DNA of 64,000 bases, from the NCBI RefSeq assembly GCF_002093745.1, contig NZ_MTSB01000003.1, positions 248,001 to 312,000 of the forward strand, written 5' to 3'. This DNA comes from Pseudomonas graminis. GTDB lineage: Bacteria; Pseudomonadota; Gammaproteobacteria; Pseudomonadales; Pseudomonadaceae. A model generated the notes under the pieces. That model saw only the letters and a program-made list of their open reading frames with translations, did no database searches and was not told the DNA's origin. Positions 18,794 to 26,996 of this stretch are shown piece after piece; position 1 is the stretch's first letter; each line of letters starts with the position of its first letter. The position numbers and the translations under genes were made by a program.

Positions 18794-19172
18794 GTACAAC
18801 AAGAATAAAAACACGCAGCACTCCAATAAAAACAATACGTACCGGCTCTGACATAACAAGAACAACACGGACAGAGACGCAGCTAACAGATTTTTTTGAA
18901 GTGGACAGCTTTTCTGAACAGCTTGCCTGGCAAGCCGTTCGCGGTCAGACAGAGAACAATAAAACTGCCCTGAGGCAGCTCCCGTACTGGCTGGATCAAT
19001 GTGATAAAAGTGGCATCAGCGCTCAAAAAAATACGTTTGCTTTTGGTCCCGACTGAGGATCGCTCAAAAAAGAAGTGAAGGGCCAGGTCGCCAAAAACAA
19101 CAACAGGCCTCCCGATAAACAAAAAAGAGCATAGCAACATACCTTGAAGGGGAGCCCAGGCTCCCCTTCGTG
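18794..19172 (+). ncRNA. crcX: CrcZ/CrcY/CrcX-family small RNA (Hfq/Crc sequestering), best fit CrcX
   Basis: About 380 bases with no credible protein gene. Seven A-rich clusters match the AAnAAnAA motif through which Hfq with Crc binds RNA: 18798-18813, 18825-18835, 18855-18865, 18955-18964, 19066-19074, 19093-19105 and 19117-19128. The gene begins just after a sigma-54 promoter with CbrB-type sites and ends with an 11-bp GC-rich hairpin. This is the architecture of CrcZ-type RNAs, which titrate Hfq/Crc and relieve carbon catabolite repression when the CbrAB system senses a poor carbon source. Two such RNAs, CrcZ and CrcX, are known in P. syringae. Location next to the HMG-CoA lyase gene rather than cbrB argues for CrcX (CrcY in P. 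putida). Exact ends are estimated. Confidence 0.82.
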
Positions 19173-19176
19173 CTTT
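19146..19176 (+). terminator. Terminator hairpin of the CrcX-like sRNA
   Basis: A perfect 11-bp stem (GAAGGGGAGCC / GGCTCCCCTTC) with a tight loop is followed by GTGCTTTCC. The T-tract is weak, but the stem GGGGAGCC-CA-GGCTCCCC is typical of pseudomonad terminators. Confidence 0.65.
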
Positions 19177-19301
19177 CCGGCATTTGACGCTGTTGCCCCC
19201 CTGCGCGGGCGCCTTTCGTGGCGCTCTGTACCGACGGCCTTCATGCCTTGCCCCCTGCCTGACGCATCTCAGCCTTGACGTTGACAGCACACACACTCAG
19301 G

Positions 19302-19318
19302 CTTACGTTAACGTAAAG
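19302..19318 (+). promoter_or_regulatory. LiuR-type operator upstream of liuABCD
   Basis: CTTACGTTAACGTAAAG contains a perfect 14-base palindrome (19303-19316). It begins 16 bases downstream of a consensus TTGACA (19281-19286), so it overlaps where the -10 would lie. It shares the ACGT-based dyad with the site at 17234-17249 and most likely mediates LiuR control of the operon. Confidence 0.62.
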
Positions 19319-19347
19319 GTCATAGCCACTCCGACAGAACCCTCTCC

Positions 19348-19355
19348 AAGAATAA
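19348..19355 (+). promoter_or_regulatory. Candidate Hfq/Crc binding motif at liuA translation start
   Basis: AAGAATAA fits the AAnAAnAA motif and sits just before the AGGA ribosome-binding site (19359-19362) and the liuA ATG at 19372. Crc/Hfq bound here would block translation. Confidence 0.5.
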
Positions 19356-19371
19356 AACAGGAACGCTGCCC

Positions 19372-20535
19372 ATGAGTTACCCCAGCCTGAACTTCGCCCT
19401 GGGCGAAACCATCGACATGCTGCGCGATCAATTGCAATCGTTCGTGGCCGCAGAACTCTCCCCCCGCGCCGCCCAGATCGACAAGGACAACCTGTTTCCC
19501 GTCGACATGTGGCGCAAATTCGGCGAGATGGGTGTGCTGGGTATCACCGTCAGCGAAGAATACGGCGGCGCGGGTCTGGGCTACCTGGCGCATGTGGTGG
19601 CGATGGAAGAAATCAGCCGTGGGTCGGCATCCGTAGCGCTGTCCTACGGCGCGCATTCGAACCTCTGCGTGAATCAGATCAACCGCAACGGCACGCCTGC
19701 GCAGAAAGCCCGCTACCTGCCGAAGCTGATCAGTGGCGAACACGTCGGCGCGCTGGCCATGAGCGAACCCAATGCGGGCTCGGATGTGGTGTCGATGAAG
19801 CTGCGCGCCGACAAGCGTGGCGACCGTTACGTCCTCAACGGCAGCAAGACCTGGATCACCAATGGGCCGGACGCCGACACATACGTGATCTACGCCAAGA
19901 CCGATCTGGAAAAGGCCGCGCACGGCATCAGCGCATTCATCGTCGAGCGGAACTGGAAAGGATTCTCTCGTGGCAGCAAGTTCGACAAGCTCGGCATGCG
20001 CGGCTCCAACACCTGCGAGTTGTTTTTCGATGACGTCGAGGTGCCGGAGGAAAACCTGCTGGGCGCGCTCGACGGTGGCGTCCGGGTGTTGATGAGCGGC
20101 CTGGATTACGAGCGCGTTGTGCTCTCTGGCGGGCCGACCGGGATCATGCAGGCCTGCATGGACGTGGTCGTGCCTTACATTCATGACCGCAAGCAGTTCG
20201 GCCAGAGCATTGGCGAGTTCCAGCTGATTCAGGGCAAAGTCGCCGACATGTACACCCAGCTGAATGCCAGCCGCGCGTATTTATACGCCGTGGCTCAGGC
20301 CTGTGACCGCGGCGAGACCACGCGCAAGGACGCCGCAGGGGTGATCCTTTACAGCGCTGAGCGGGCGACCCAGATGGCGCTGGACGCCATTCAGATTCTC
20401 GGTGGCAACGGCTACATCAACGAGTTTCCGGCCGGACGGCTGTTGCGCGACGCCAAACTCTACGAGATCGGCGCAGGCACCAGTGAAATCCGGCGCATGC
20501 TGATCGGTCGCGAACTGTTCAACGAAACCCGTTGA
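19372..20535 (+). CDS. liuA: Isovaleryl-CoA dehydrogenase
   Basis: LiuA oxidises isovaleryl-CoA to 3-methylcrotonyl-CoA, the first committed step after leucine transamination and decarboxylation, passing electrons to ETF. The 387-residue flavoprotein shows the acyl-CoA dehydrogenase signatures [38 protein letters not shown] and [41 protein letters not shown]. The segment [23 protein letters not shown] places the catalytic glutamate in the helix position peculiar to isovaleryl-CoA dehydrogenases rather than near the C-terminus. AGGA precedes the ATG. It starts a four-gene operon with a LiuR-type operator and a likely Crc/Hfq site. Confidence 0.96.
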   Translation: MSYPSLNFALGETIDMLRDQLQSFVAAELSPRAAQIDKDNLFPVDMWRKFGEMGVLGITVSEEYGGAGLGYLAHVVAMEEISRGSASVALSYGAHSNLCVNQINRNGTPAQKARYLPKLISGEHVGALAMSEPNAGSDVVSMKLRADKRGDRYVLNGSKTWITNGPDADTYVIYAKTDLEKAAHGISAFIVERNWKGFSRGSKFDKLGMRGSNTCELFFDDVEVPEENLLGALDGGVRVLMSGLDYERVVLSGGPTGIMQACMDVVVPYIHDRKQFGQSIGEFQLIQGKVADMYTQLNASRAYLYAVAQACDRGETTRKDAAGVILYSAERATQMALDAIQILGGNGYINEFPAGRLLRDAKLYEIGAGTSEIRRMLIGRELFNETR

Positions 20536-20548
20536 TTCCGGAGTGCTC

Positions 20549-22156
20549 ATGGCCATTCTTCACACCCGCATCAATGTCCGCTCCGCAGAGTTTGCGCTTA
20601 ACCACGCGGCCTTGCTCAAACAGGTTCAGGCGCTGCGTGTCCTGCTGAATCAGGTGCAGCAAGGTGGCGGCCTCAGCGCCCAGGAGCGTCACACATCACG
20701 TGGCAAACTGCTGCCGCGCGAACGTATCAATCGCCTGCTGGACACCGGCTCGCCGTTTCTGGAAATCGGCCAACTGGCTGCCCATGAGGTGTATGGCGAG
20801 GACGTACCGGCTGCCGGCGTGATTGCCGGCATTGGTCGTATCGAAGGCGTCGAATGCATGATCATTGCCAATGACGCGACGGTGAAAGGCGGTTCCTACT
20901 ACCCGCTGACCGTGAAGAAGCATCTGCGGGCGCAGACCATTGCCCAGCAAAACCGCCTGCCGTGCATCTACCTCGTGGACTCGGGCGGCGCCAACCTGCC
21001 GCGTCAGGATGAGGTGTTCCCTGATCGCGAACACTTCGGGCGGATTTTCTTCAATCAGGCCAACATGAGCGCCCAGGGCATCCCGCAAATTGCCGTGGTG
21101 ATGGGTTCCTGCACCGCAGGCGGTGCCTATGTTCCGGCCATGGCCGACGAAGCGATCATGGTTCGTCAGCAGGCCACCATCTTTTTGGCCGGTCCGCCGC
21201 TGGTCAAGGCCGCCACCGGCGAAGTGGTCAGCGCCGAAGACCTGGGCGGTGCCGATGTGCATTGCCGCACCTCCGGGGTCGCCGATCACTACGCCGACAG
21301 CGACGAGCATGCTCTGGCGCTGGCGCGGCGCAGTATCGCCAATCTGAACTGGCACAAGCAGGGCCGACTGAACACCGTGCCACCCGTGGCGCCGCTGTAC
21401 GCCAGCGACGAGCTGTATGGCGTCATTCCGGCCGACACCAAGCAGCCGTTCGATGTGCGTGAAGTCATTGCGCGGCTGGTGGACGGCTCCGTACTGGATG
21501 AGTTCAAGGCGCTGTTCGGCACCACGCTGGTCTGCGGCTTCGCCCGGCTGCACGGCTACCCGGTCGCGATTCTGGCCAACAACGGCATTCTGTTCGCCGA
21601 GGCGGCTCAGAAAGGCGCACATTTCATCGAACTGGCCTGCCAGCGCGGCATTCCCCTGCTTTTTCTGCAGAACATCACGGGGTTCATGGTCGGCCAGAAG
21701 TACGAAGCAGGCGGCATTGCCAAACACGGTGCCAAACTGGTCACCGCCGTGGCCTGCGCGAAAGTGCCGAAGTTCACGGTGATTATCGGCGGCAGTTTCG
21801 GGGCCGGTAACTACGGCATGTGTGGCCGTGCCTACGACCCGCGTTTTCTGTGGATGTGGCCAAATGCACGAATCGGCGTGATGGGCGGCGAGCAGGCCGC
21901 CGGCGTGCTGGTACAGGTCAAATGCGAACAGGCCGAACGCGCCGGCCAGGCCTTCAGCGCGCAGCAGCAGACCGAGCTCAAGCAACCGATCCTCGATCAG
22001 TACGAACATCAGGGCCACCCGTACTACTCCAGCGCCCGCCTGTGGGACGACGGGGTCATCGACCCGGCACAAACCCGTGACGTGCTGGCCCTCGCCCTCT
22101 CCGCCTCGCTCAATGCGCCCATCGAACCTACCACCTTCGGGCTGTTCAGAATGTGA
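20549..22156 (+). CDS. liuB: Methylcrotonyl-CoA carboxylase beta (carboxyltransferase) subunit
   Basis: This is the carboxyltransferase half of 3-methylcrotonyl-CoA carboxylase. ATG at 20549 ([15 protein letters not shown]) with GGAG upstream is preferred over GTG at 20543. The 535 residues form two crotonase-like lobes, with [119 protein letters not shown] and [37 protein letters not shown]. These are the acyl-CoA and biotin pocket motifs typical of MCC-beta. It starts 13 bases after liuA. Confidence 0.96.
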   Translation: MAILHTRINVRSAEFALNHAALLKQVQALRVLLNQVQQGGGLSAQERHTSRGKLLPRERINRLLDTGSPFLEIGQLAAHEVYGEDVPAAGVIAGIGRIEGVECMIIANDATVKGGSYYPLTVKKHLRAQTIAQQNRLPCIYLVDSGGANLPRQDEVFPDREHFGRIFFNQANMSAQGIPQIAVVMGSCTAGGAYVPAMADEAIMVRQQATIFLAGPPLVKAATGEVVSAEDLGGADVHCRTSGVADHYADSDEHALALARRSIANLNWHKQGRLNTVPPVAPLYASDELYGVIPADTKQPFDVREVIARLVDGSVLDEFKALFGTTLVCGFARLHGYPVAILANNGILFAEAAQKGAHFIELACQRGIPLLFLQNITGFMVGQKYEAGGIAKHGAKLVTAVACAKVPKFTVIIGGSFGAGNYGMCGRAYDPRFLWMWPNARIGVMGGEQAAGVLVQVKCEQAERAGQAFSAQQQTELKQPILDQYEHQGHPYYSSARLWDDGVIDPAQTRDVLALALSASLNAPIEPTTFGLFRM

Positions 22157-22164
22157 GCCGGGAA

Positions 22165-23025
22165 ATGACCATGACTTCGACTTCATTCGCCACTCTGGAA
22201 CTGATCCACGACCCGCGCGGTTTTGCCACGTTATGGCTGAACCGGCCGGACAAGAACAATGCCTTCAACGCGCAGATGATACGTGAGCTGATCCTCGCGC
22301 TGGATCAGGTACAAGGCCATGCAAACCTGCGCTTTCTACTGCTGCGTGGGCGTGGCCGGCATTTCAGTGCCGGTGCCGACCTGGCCTGGATGCAGCAGGC
22401 GGCGGATCTGGACTACAACACCAACCTGGACGATGCCCGCGAACTGGCCGAGCTGATGTACAACCTCGCCCGATTGAAAATCCCCACGCTCGCAGTGGTG
22501 CAAGGCGCAGCGTTCGGCGGCGCGCTGGGGCTGATCAGTTGCTGCGACATGGCCATCGCCGCCGAAGACGCGCAATTCTGCTTGTCCGAGGTGCGCATCG
22601 GGCTGGCGCCTGCGGTTATCAGCCCTTTTGTCGTACAGGCCATCGGCGAACGTGCGGCCCGCCGCTATGCCTTGACCGCCGAACGCTTCGACGGACAGCA
22701 AGCGCGCCAGATCGGCCTGATCGCCGAATGCTATCCCCCGGCAGACCTTGAAGCCAGGACCCTGACGTGGATAGACAACCTGCTGCTCAACAGCCCTCAG
22801 GCCATGCGCGTCAGCAAGGAGTTGCTGCGTGAAGTCGGCAGTGGCGAACTCACACCCGCGTTGCGTCGTTACTGCGAAAGCGCCATTGCGCGCATCCGTA
22901 CCAGCGCCGAAGGCCAGGAAGGTCTGCGGGCTTTCCTGCAAAAGCGTATACCCGGCTGGCAGCGCCAGGATGAAGAGCCCAAACCCACGGCCCCGAAAGA
23001 ACCACAGAAGGACTCGCAGTCATGA
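22165..23025 (+). CDS. liuC: 3-Methylglutaconyl-CoA hydratase (enoyl-CoA hydratase family)
   Basis: LiuC hydrates 3-methylglutaconyl-CoA to HMG-CoA. The product is a crotonase-fold protein of about 286 residues. The start is uncertain: GTG at 22153 overlaps the liuB stop, ATG at 22165 and ATG at 22171 follow, and GGGAA best suits the latter. Motifs are WLNRPDKNNAFNAQMIREL, LRGRGRHFSAGADLAWMQQ (CoA-binding and first oxyanion strand), VQGAAFGGALGLISCCDMAIAAEDAQFCLSEVRIGLAPAVISPFVV (second oxyanion glycine and the catalytic Glu region). The C-terminus adds a short charged extension rich in Lys and Pro. Its last four bases overlap the liuD start. Confidence 0.94.
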   Translation: MTMTSTSFATLELIHDPRGFATLWLNRPDKNNAFNAQMIRELILALDQVQGHANLRFLLLRGRGRHFSAGADLAWMQQAADLDYNTNLDDARELAELMYNLARLKIPTLAVVQGAAFGGALGLISCCDMAIAAEDAQFCLSEVRIGLAPAVISPFVVQAIGERAARRYALTAERFDGQQARQIGLIAECYPPADLEARTLTWIDNLLLNSPQAMRVSKELLREVGSGELTPALRRYCESAIARIRTSAEGQEGLRAFLQKRIPGWQRQDEEPKPTAPKEPQKDSQS

Positions 23026-24971
23026 ACACGCCTGAGCTGACCACACTGCTGATCGCCAACCGGGGCGAAATTGCCTGTCGCATCATGCGCACTGCCAAAA
23101 AAATGGGCCTGACCACCGTCGCCGTACACAGCGCCATTGACCGCGACGCACGCCACAGTCGCGAGGCCGATATCTGCATCGATCTGGGCGGCAGCAAAGC
23201 AGCGGAAAGCTACCTGGTGATCGACAAACTGATCGATGCGGCCAAGGCCAGTGGCGCCCAGGCCATCCACCCCGGTTACGGTTTTCTGTCCGAAAACGCC
23301 GACTTTGCCCGAGCCATTGAAAAAGCAGGCCTGATGTTCCTTGGGCCGCCCGCCTCGGCCATTGACGCCATGGGCAGCAAGTCTGCCGCCAAGTCGCTGA
23401 TGGAACAGGCAGGCGTACCGCTGGTGCCGGGCTATCACGGTGACGCACAGGACATCGACACATTCGTTGCTGCCGCCGAGCGCATTGGTTACCCCGTGCT
23501 GCTGAAAGCCACAGCCGGTGGCGGTGGCAAAGGCATGAAAGTGGTCGAGCAGGTCCGCGAGATGGCCGAAGCGCTGGCGTCGGCTCAACGCGAGGCGCTG
23601 TCGTCGTTTGGCGATTCGCGAATGCTGGTAGAGAAATATGTCCTCACACCGCGACACGTCGAGATTCAGGTGTTCGCGGATCAACACGGAAACTGCCTTT
23701 ACCTGAATGAACGCGACTGCTCTATTCAGCGTCGTCATCAAAAGGTGGTCGAAGAGGCGCCTGCGCCCGGCCTGACACCTGAACTGCGCAGGGCGATGGG
23801 CGAAGCCGCGGTCAAGGCCGCCCAGGCGATTGGCTACGTAGGCGCGGGGACGGTGGAGTTTCTGCTGGATGCACGTGGCGAGTTCTTCTTCATGGAGATG
23901 AATACGCGCCTGCAAGTAGAACACCCGGTGACCGAGTACATCACCGGGCTGGACCTGGTGGAATGGCAGATCCGCGTCGCTCGTGGCGAGCCTTTGCCGA
24001 TCACTCAAACCCAGGTTCCGTTGATCGGTCACGCCATCGAAGTCCGGCTGTACGCCGAAGACCCTGGCAATGACTTTATGCCCGCAACCGGCACGCTGAA
24101 CCTCTATCGGGAGCCAGAACCCGGCCCCGGCAGGCGTGTGGACAGCGGTGTGGTCGAGGGCGACCGCATCTCTCCATTTTATGACCCCATGCTCGGCAAG
24201 CTGATTGCCTGGGGCGAAGACCGTGAAGAAGCGCGTTTGCGCCTGCTGGGCATGCTGGACCAGTTCGCCGTCGGCGGGGTCAGAACCAACCTGGCGTTCC
24301 TGAGGCGCATCATCGCCCACCCGGCATTCGCTGCGGCTGAGCTGGACACCGGCTTCATCCCCCGCTATCAGGACCAGCTGTTGCCGCAAACCCGCGAACC
24401 CGACGAGAGGTTCTGGCAAGCCGCCGCCGAGGCGTTCAGGCAAAGCGAACCGGCTCGCCTCGATTCGACAGATCTGCACTCGCCGTGGGCCGCCGCATCA
24501 GGCTTTCGTGCCGGCCTGCCTGCACAGACGAACGTCAACCTGAGCTGCAACGGACAAACCCGGGCAGTTCGCCTGCTGAATGACGGCATGTCGCTGTTCC
24601 GTCTGCATGAACAGCATCTGCATAGCGAGTGCGACGGCCTGCGGCAACAACACCTGGCCATCCGTCGCGGCGACACGCTTTACCTCAAATGGCAGGGTGA
24701 GCTGTACACCCTCAGCAAAATGGACCCTGTCAGTCAGACAGACGCTGCACAGGGCAAGCACGGCGGACTGACTGCGCCCATGAACGGCAGTATCGTACGT
24801 GTACTGGTCGAGGTCGGGCAAACGGTCGAGGCCGGGGCGCAACTGGTGGTGCTGGAGGCCATGAAGATGGAGCACAGTATCCGCGCCGCCGCTGCCGGGG
24901 TGATCAACGCGCTTTATTGCCATGAGGGAGAAATGGTCAATGAGGGGGCGGTGCTGGTGGAGATGGACTGA
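23022..24971 (+). CDS. liuD: Methylcrotonyl-CoA carboxylase alpha (biotin carboxylase/BCCP) subunit
   Basis: LiuD carboxylates biotin with ATP and bicarbonate and carries the biotin for LiuB. The 649-residue protein begins with the biotin-carboxylase domain (LLIANRGEIACRIMRTAKKMG), has the ATP-grasp loop ATAGGGGKGMKVV, the catalytic YLNERDCSIQRRHQKVVEEAPAPG, and MEMNTRLQVEHPVTEYITGLDLVEWQ. The C-terminal BCCP domain has VVLEAMKMEHSI with the biotinyl-lysine at about residue 615. ATGA overlap with liuC shows tight coupling. It is the last gene of liuABCD; a hairpin at 25085-25120 may end the transcript. Confidence 0.97.
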   Translation: MNTPELTTLLIANRGEIACRIMRTAKKMGLTTVAVHSAIDRDARHSREADICIDLGGSKAAESYLVIDKLIDAAKASGAQAIHPGYGFLSENADFARAIEKAGLMFLGPPASAIDAMGSKSAAKSLMEQAGVPLVPGYHGDAQDIDTFVAAAERIGYPVLLKATAGGGGKGMKVVEQVREMAEALASAQREALSSFGDSRMLVEKYVLTPRHVEIQVFADQHGNCLYLNERDCSIQRRHQKVVEEAPAPGLTPELRRAMGEAAVKAAQAIGYVGAGTVEFLLDARGEFFFMEMNTRLQVEHPVTEYITGLDLVEWQIRVARGEPLPITQTQVPLIGHAIEVRLYAEDPGNDFMPATGTLNLYREPEPGPGRRVDSGVVEGDRISPFYDPMLGKLIAWGEDREEARLRLLGMLDQFAVGGVRTNLAFLRRIIAHPAFAAAELDTGFIPRYQDQLLPQTREPDERFWQAAAEAFRQSEPARLDSTDLHSPWAAASGFRAGLPAQTNVNLSCNGQTRAVRLLNDGMSLFRLHEQHLHSECDGLRQQHLAIRRGDTLYLKWQGELYTLSKMDPVSQTDAAQGKHGGLTAPMNGSIVRVLVEVGQTVEAGAQLVVLEAMKMEHSIRAAAAGVINALYCHEGEMVNEGAVLVEMD

Positions 24972-25084
24972 TCCTTCCACGCACAAAAAACTGGCCCCAC
25001 CCACCACCTTGCGGGAGCAAGCTTGCGCGCGAAGAGGCCAGTGCAGCAGCCCTAGAACACTATCCGCACATTTTTCGCCGCAAA

Positions 25085-25120
25085 AAAAAACGCCCTGGCG
25101 GCCAGGCCAGAGCGTTTTTT
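25085..25120. terminator. Bidirectional terminator between liuD and nfuA
   Basis: An interrupted stem pairs AAAAAACGC (25085-25093) with GCGTTTTTT (25112-25120), with an inner CCTGG-CGG-CCAGG hairpin. A-rich and T-rich flanks let it serve both convergent transcripts. It starts 114 bases past liuD and ends 13 bases before the nfuA stop codon. Confidence 0.75.
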
Positions 25121-25133
25121 GCAGCAAAACGAC

Positions 25134-25727
25134 TCAGTAGTAGGCGTTTTCTTTCTGCGTATGGTCCGTCACGTCGCGGACGCCCGACAGCTCGGGAATA
25201 CGCTCCAGCAACGTGCGCTCGATACCTTCCTTCAGCGTGACATCTGCCTGACCGCAACCCTGGCAACCGCCACCGAATTGCAGGACAGCGATGTTCTTCG
25301 CCTCTTCTTCGACCACATCGATCAGCGTGACCTGACCACCGTGGCTGGCAAGCCCCGGATTGATCTCGGTTTGCAGGTAATAGTTGATGCGCTCGTTGAT
25401 AGGGCTGTCGGCATTGACCATCGGCACTTTGGCGTTAGGTGCCTTGATGGTCAGCTGACCACCCATGCGGTCGGTCGCGTAATCGACAACGGCATCATCC
25501 AGAAAAGCTTCACTGAAGCCATCGATCCAGGCGGTAAAACTCTTCAGGCCAATGGCCTTGTCATCAGGTTTTTCTTCGCCCGGCTTGCAGTAGGCAATGC
25601 AGGTTTCGGCGTACTGAGTACCGGGCTGGGTGATAAATACGCGGATGCCGATGCCCGGGGTATTCTGCTTTTCCAGCAGATCGGCCAGATAATCGTGGGC
25701 GGCGTCGGTAATAGTGATAGCGGTCAT
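25134..25727 (-). CDS. nfuA: Fe-S biogenesis protein NfuA
   Basis: NfuA carries 4Fe-4S clusters to apoproteins, especially under oxidative stress or iron limitation. ATG at 25727 ([18 protein letters not shown]) is chosen because GAGGA lies upstream; the longer frame adds an unlikely N-terminus. The 197-residue protein has an N-terminal degenerate A-type (IscA-like) domain, about residues 1-100, and a C-terminal Nfu domain with [40 protein letters not shown], whose CxxC (CQGC) binds the cluster at a dimer interface. It is convergent with liuD. Confidence 0.96.
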   Translation of the reverse strand: MTAITITDAAHDYLADLLEKQNTPGIGIRVFITQPGTQYAETCIAYCKPGEEKPDDKAIGLKSFTAWIDGFSEAFLDDAVVDYATDRMGGQLTIKAPNAKVPMVNADSPINERINYYLQTEINPGLASHGGQVTLIDVVEEEAKNIAVLQFGGGCQGCGQADVTLKEGIERTLLERIPELSGVRDVTDHTQKENAYY

Positions 25728-25797
25728 GAACATTCCTCGCAGACGTGCGGGCAGTTTACGCCAATCGGCCGCACCATACAAAGTCCTAGTGTTTTTG

Positions 25798-26820
25798 TCA
25801 GGTTAATGCCTGCACCCGGCTGCCCGAGCGGCGCTCGTCCAGCCAGCCCTTCATCCTCCGATAGAGACCCTTCTCGATCCACTCGTAGCTGAGCCAGGCG
25901 CCAATGGCGATGATCGGTACGCAAAAAGCAAAAACCACGTAAGGACTCAGGCCGAAACGCTGTGCCATCAGTAACCCGCCGTACAGCACCAGCACGTGCA
26001 ACAGGTACACCGAATACGAACAGTCACCCAGCACCTTGAGCAAACGACTGCCCTTGAAAACGGGCTCCAGCGAAATGCATGACAGCACAATCAAAGCGCT
26101 TGGCAGCCCCCAATTGAGCAGACGATGCTCGTTCGTCAGGCTGTTGATGGCATACAGCCCTACCGCGATACCTGCCAGCGGCAACCATACCGCCTGTTTG
26201 ATCCAGCCACGGCGATAGAGGATGCCGATACCGATGCCCAGAAGAAACTCGTAAACGATGTCATTGCCGTAGAACCGGCTGATCAAGCCTGCCTTTGCCA
26301 GCACTTCACTGACCGCAAACAGGGCGGCAGCAATAATCAACGGCCTGTGGCGCTGCTCAAACAGAAACACCATCGAGAACAGCAGATAGAAGAACATTTC
26401 ATAATTGAGCGTCCAGCCGACATTCAACGTCGGGTAAAGGCCATAGCCGCCGGGATTTTCCGAGGGGATGAATATCAGCGACAACAGGAAGTTTTGCCAG
26501 CCAATGACCTGATGGGGCAGCATCGGCGCGGCAATCAGCAACAGCAAGCCCATAGCGGCGGTGTACAGCCAGTAAGCCGGAACGATGCGAATCAGTCGAT
26601 GGAGGATGAAGCGCCGAGGGGGCATGTCGCTGTTCTGGGTAGAGAGGAAAATCACCAGGCCGCTGATGACGAAGAAGATATCGACGCCGACCGCACCTTT
26701 GGAAACGAAGAACTCGCCAATCGGACCACTGGCCTTGAAGTCGAAAAAAATCTGCATGAAGTGGTGGCACACCACGACCCACGCGGCGAACGCCCGCAGG
26801 GCCTGAACTGAAATCAACAT
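25798..26820 (-). CDS. Acyltransferase-3 family integral membrane protein (OafA-like)
   Basis: A 340-residue polytopic membrane protein. The first helix carries the acyltransferase-3 motif R-x10-H (Arg9 to His20 in [14 protein letters not shown]), the conserved pair expected to be catalytic. About ten hydrophobic segments follow, including [24 protein letters not shown] and [17 protein letters not shown], and a basic C-terminus ends [13 protein letters not shown]. Family members O-acetylate or succinylate exopolysaccharide, LPS O-antigen or other extracellular glycans. No polysaccharide cluster is adjacent; neighbours are nfuA downstream and cti upstream on the same strand. The acceptor is unknown. 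Confidence 0.88.
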   Translation of the reverse strand: MLISVQALRAFAAWVVVCHHFMQIFFDFKASGPIGEFFVSKGAVGVDIFFVISGLVIFLSTQNSDMPPRRFILHRLIRIVPAYWLYTAAMGLLLLIAAPMLPHQVIGWQNFLLSLIFIPSENPGGYGLYPTLNVGWTLNYEMFFYLLFSMVFLFEQRHRPLIIAAALFAVSEVLAKAGLISRFYGNDIVYEFLLGIGIGILYRRGWIKQAVWLPLAGIAVGLYAINSLTNEHRLLNWGLPSALIVLSCISLEPVFKGSRLLKVLGDCSYSVYLLHVLVLYGGLLMAQRFGLSPYVVFAFCVPIIAIGAWLSYEWIEKGLYRRMKGWLDERRSGSRVQALT

Positions 26821-26952
26821 GACAAAAAACCTCTACCGCCTGACTTTCAATCACGTGCCGGTCAGCAACCGGCACATGACGCGCCCCCTGTCCGACCGCT
26901 GTTTTGAAAAAAAGGTCGCGCAAGATGCGTTTCGTTCAGGAAGTCACGATGG

Positions 26953-26981
26953 CCGCAGGCCATGTTCTACAGGGCCTGCGG
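26953..26981 (-). terminator. Candidate terminator hairpin after cti
   Basis: A perfect 9-bp inverted repeat (CCGCAGGCC / GGCCTGCGG) with an 11-base loop begins 15 bases past the cti stop. No T-tract follows on the minus strand. Confidence 0.4.
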
Positions 26982-26996
26982 TTGAATGACGGCGGT

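Noticed and set aside
18638..18868. 76-codon Leu/Phe/Tyr-rich minus-strand frame resembling a membrane peptide
   Set aside because: Its hydrophobicity comes from the A-rich sRNA start read backwards; it covers the sigma-54 promoter and UAS.
18883..19296. 137-codon minus-strand open frame antisense to the CrcX-like sRNA
   Set aside because: No ribosome-binding site or domain. The A-rich plus-strand clusters explain the Phe/Leu-rich minus translation.
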